Positions 3,860 to 5,086 of a stretch of DNA of 5,086 nt are shown here, in pieces. Under the pieces are notes generated by a model. It made no database searches, was not told the origin of the DNA, and saw nothing but the letters and a program-made list of their open reading frames with translations. Position 1 is the stretch's first letter; the number at the start of each line of letters is the position of its first letter. A program made the position numbers and the translations under genes. Origin of the DNA: a bacterium (GTDB lineage Bacteria > Patescibacteriota > Minisyncoccia > Phycocordibacterales > SBAW01); assembly GCA_021813335.1 (NCBI GenBank), contig JAKALC010000054.1, forward strand, positions 1 to 5,086, read 5' to 3'.

Positions 3860-5086
3860 ATGCCGCAGAAGTCTTCAAAGCTTACCAGCATCGTCAAGAG
3901 AGACGGTTCCGTCGTTCCGTTCAATGCCCAAAAGATCGCTCTTGCGGTTGAGAAAGCGATGAAGGCCGCGGATGAATTCAAGGAGGGCGCCTCGGAGCGC
4001 GTCGCCGAAGCGGTCACTAAAAAGCTGCAAGGGCAGAAAGAAGCGAACTCGATCTTCGTTCCGTCGGTCGAAGGCCTCCAGGACCTCGTCGAGACGGAGC
4101 TGATGCTGCAGAAGTTCCCCGCATCGGCCAAGGCCTACATCCTCTATCGCGCCAATCGGACCCGTATGCGCCAGAAACAGGGGGTCGTTCCCGAGCGCGT
4201 GCGCGAACTCTCGGCGCAAAGCAAAGAATACTTCAAGGACAACCCGCTCGGCGAGTTCATTTACCTGCGCACCTACGCTCGCTGGATAGAGTCGGAAGGC
4301 CGGCGCGAGACCTGGATCGAGACGGTCGACCGCTATGTCGACTTTATGCGGGAGAATCTCGGCGACAAGCTTTCTGAAAAAGAATACGCCGAGGTGCGCG
4401 ACGCGATCCTCAAGCAGGAAGTGATGCCGTCGATGCGCCTTATGCAGTTCGCGGGGGAGCCGGCGCGCAAATGCAACACCTGCGCGTATAACTGCACGTT
4501 CACGGCCCCCGCGAAGATCGCCGACTTCGCGGAGATAATGTATCTCTCGATGCAGGGATGCGGCGTGGGCTTCTCCGTCGAGAGCCAGACCATCGAAAAG
4601 CTTCCGCAGATCAAGAAGCAGACGAAGAAGAAGCTCGCGATGCACGTCATCGACGACTCCAAGGAGGGCTGGTGCGACGCGCTCACCTTGGGAATGAAGA
4701 CGTGGTACGACGGCAAGGATGTCGAGTTCGATTTTTCGCGCATCCGACCCGCGGGTTCGCGCCTCAAGACGATGGGCGGCAAGGCCTCGGGCCCGGAACC
4801 TCTGCGCTCTCTCCTTTCATTCGCGCGCGAGAAAATATTGCGCCGCCAGGGGCGCCGCCTGCGGCCCATCGATGCCCACGATATCATCTGCAAGATAGGC
4901 GAGTGTGTCGTCGCAGGCGGCGTGCGCCGCACGGCGATGATCTCGCTCTCGGATCTCGACGATACCGATCTGCGCGACGCGAAAAAAGGCCAGTTTTTCC
5001 TTACGGAACCGTATCGTTCGGTCTCCAACAATTCGGCGGTCTATGAGATGAAGCCGACCAATACCGAGCTTATGGAAGAGTGGGTG
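3860..5086 (+). CDS. nrdJ: Adenosylcobalamin-dependent (class II) ribonucleoside-triphosphate reductase, N-terminal part
   Basis: This reduces ribonucleoside triphosphates to deoxy forms using a radical made from adenosylcobalamin, the last step of DNA precursor synthesis, in the cytoplasm and without oxygen. 409 codons are seen; the frame is open at the right edge. Residues about 8-105 form an ATP-cone (IVKRDGSVVPFNAQKIALAVE, then LVETELMLQKFPASAKAYILYR), the allosteric ATP/dATP domain. The catalytic domain follows: CNTCAYNC (205-212; C212 in the NC motif is the likely first redox-active cysteine), MQGCGVGFSVE (231-241), RPAGSRLKTMGGKASGPEPL (296-315), VVAGGVRRTAMISLSD (350-365) and SNNSAVYE (near 390). 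These match monomeric RTPR (also called rtpR). The active-site cysteine pair and C-terminal cysteines lie beyond the window. An in-frame TGA at 3848-3850 forces the ATG at 3860. Only a weak Shine-Dalgarno-like TTGAGA precedes it. No intein in the part seen. Confidence 0.93.
   Translation, partial: MPQKSSKLTSIVKRDGSVVPFNAQKIALAVEKAMKAADEFKEGASERVAEAVTKKLQGQKEANSIFVPSVEGLQDLVETELMLQKFPASAKAYILYRANRTRMRQKQGVVPERVRELSAQSKEYFKDNPLGEFIYLRTYARWIESEGRRETWIETVDRYVDFMRENLGDKLSEKEYAEVRDAILKQEVMPSMRLMQFAGEPARKCNTCAYNCTFTAPAKIADFAEIMYLSMQGCGVGFSVESQTIEKLPQIKKQTKKKLAMHVIDDSKEGWCDALTLGMKTWYDGKDVEFDFSRIRPAGSRLKTMGGKASGPEPLRSLLSFAREKILRRQGRRLRPIDAHDIICKIGECVVAGGVRRTAMISLSDLDDTDLRDAKKGQFFLTEPYRSVSNNSAVYEMKPTNTELMEEWV

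Noticed and set aside
3875..4645. Long minus-strand frames opposite the ribonucleotide reductase gene (also 4333-5031)
   Set aside because: The plus-strand reductase matches its family throughout; the opposite frames are shadows without domains or ribosome sites.
3860..5086. Intein within the ribonucleotide reductase
   Set aside because: Inteins are common in this family, but the conserved motifs seen run on without an insert and no splicing-block motifs appear in the part visible.

Overview
The window is a GC-rich bacterial segment of about 5.1 kb with tightly packed genes and short gaps. It contains no RNA gene, insertion sequence, CRISPR array or intein that I can see. The mixture suggests a high-GC member of the Patescibacteria (CPR), perhaps Parcubacteria such as the Kaiserbacteria group: a coiled-coil plus M23 murein hydrolase, a stand-alone CofE-like ligase with no other F420 gene nearby, a divergent cysteine-synthase-like enzyme, and an ATP-cone class II ribonucleotide reductase. 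This placement is inference from gene content, not from a marker gene. The true stops visible are TAA (two genes) and TAG (one), and UGA is not needed as a sense codon.

Left part (1-1758). A minus-strand lipoprotein gene (lipobox LAGC) runs off the left edge. Divergent from it, on the plus strand, lies a secreted M23 metallopeptidase of EnvC/NlpD-like design: signal peptide, long coiled coil, then a LytM domain with an intact metal site. Its frame is broken by a single in-frame TAG at 814-816, with no frame shift on either side. The 154-bp gap between the two genes holds a very stable UUCG hairpin with a T run (minus-strand sense), a strong Shine-Dalgarno before a 22-codon mini-ORF, and a possible leaderless promoter.

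Middle part (1759-3642, minus strand). A CofE-like (F420-0:glutamate ligase family) gene is followed 99 bp later by a fold-type II PLP-dependent enzyme, and the pair ends at a strong intrinsic terminator (1773-1802). They probably share a transcript. The CofE-like gene may be read from a leaderless promoter.

Right part (3643-5086, plus strand). Divergent from that pair is an adenosylcobalamin-dependent ribonucleoside-triphosphate reductase with an N-terminal ATP-cone. It is cut by the right edge after 409 codons. A perfect TATAAT lies about 40 bp before its ATG.

The genes do not form one pathway. Left is cell envelope and wall remodelling, middle is an uncharacterised amino-acid-type chemistry pair, right is DNA precursor synthesis. 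Nothing here amounts to a clear new defence or mobile system. The items most worth a second look are the in-frame amber codon and the CofE-like/PLP pair.
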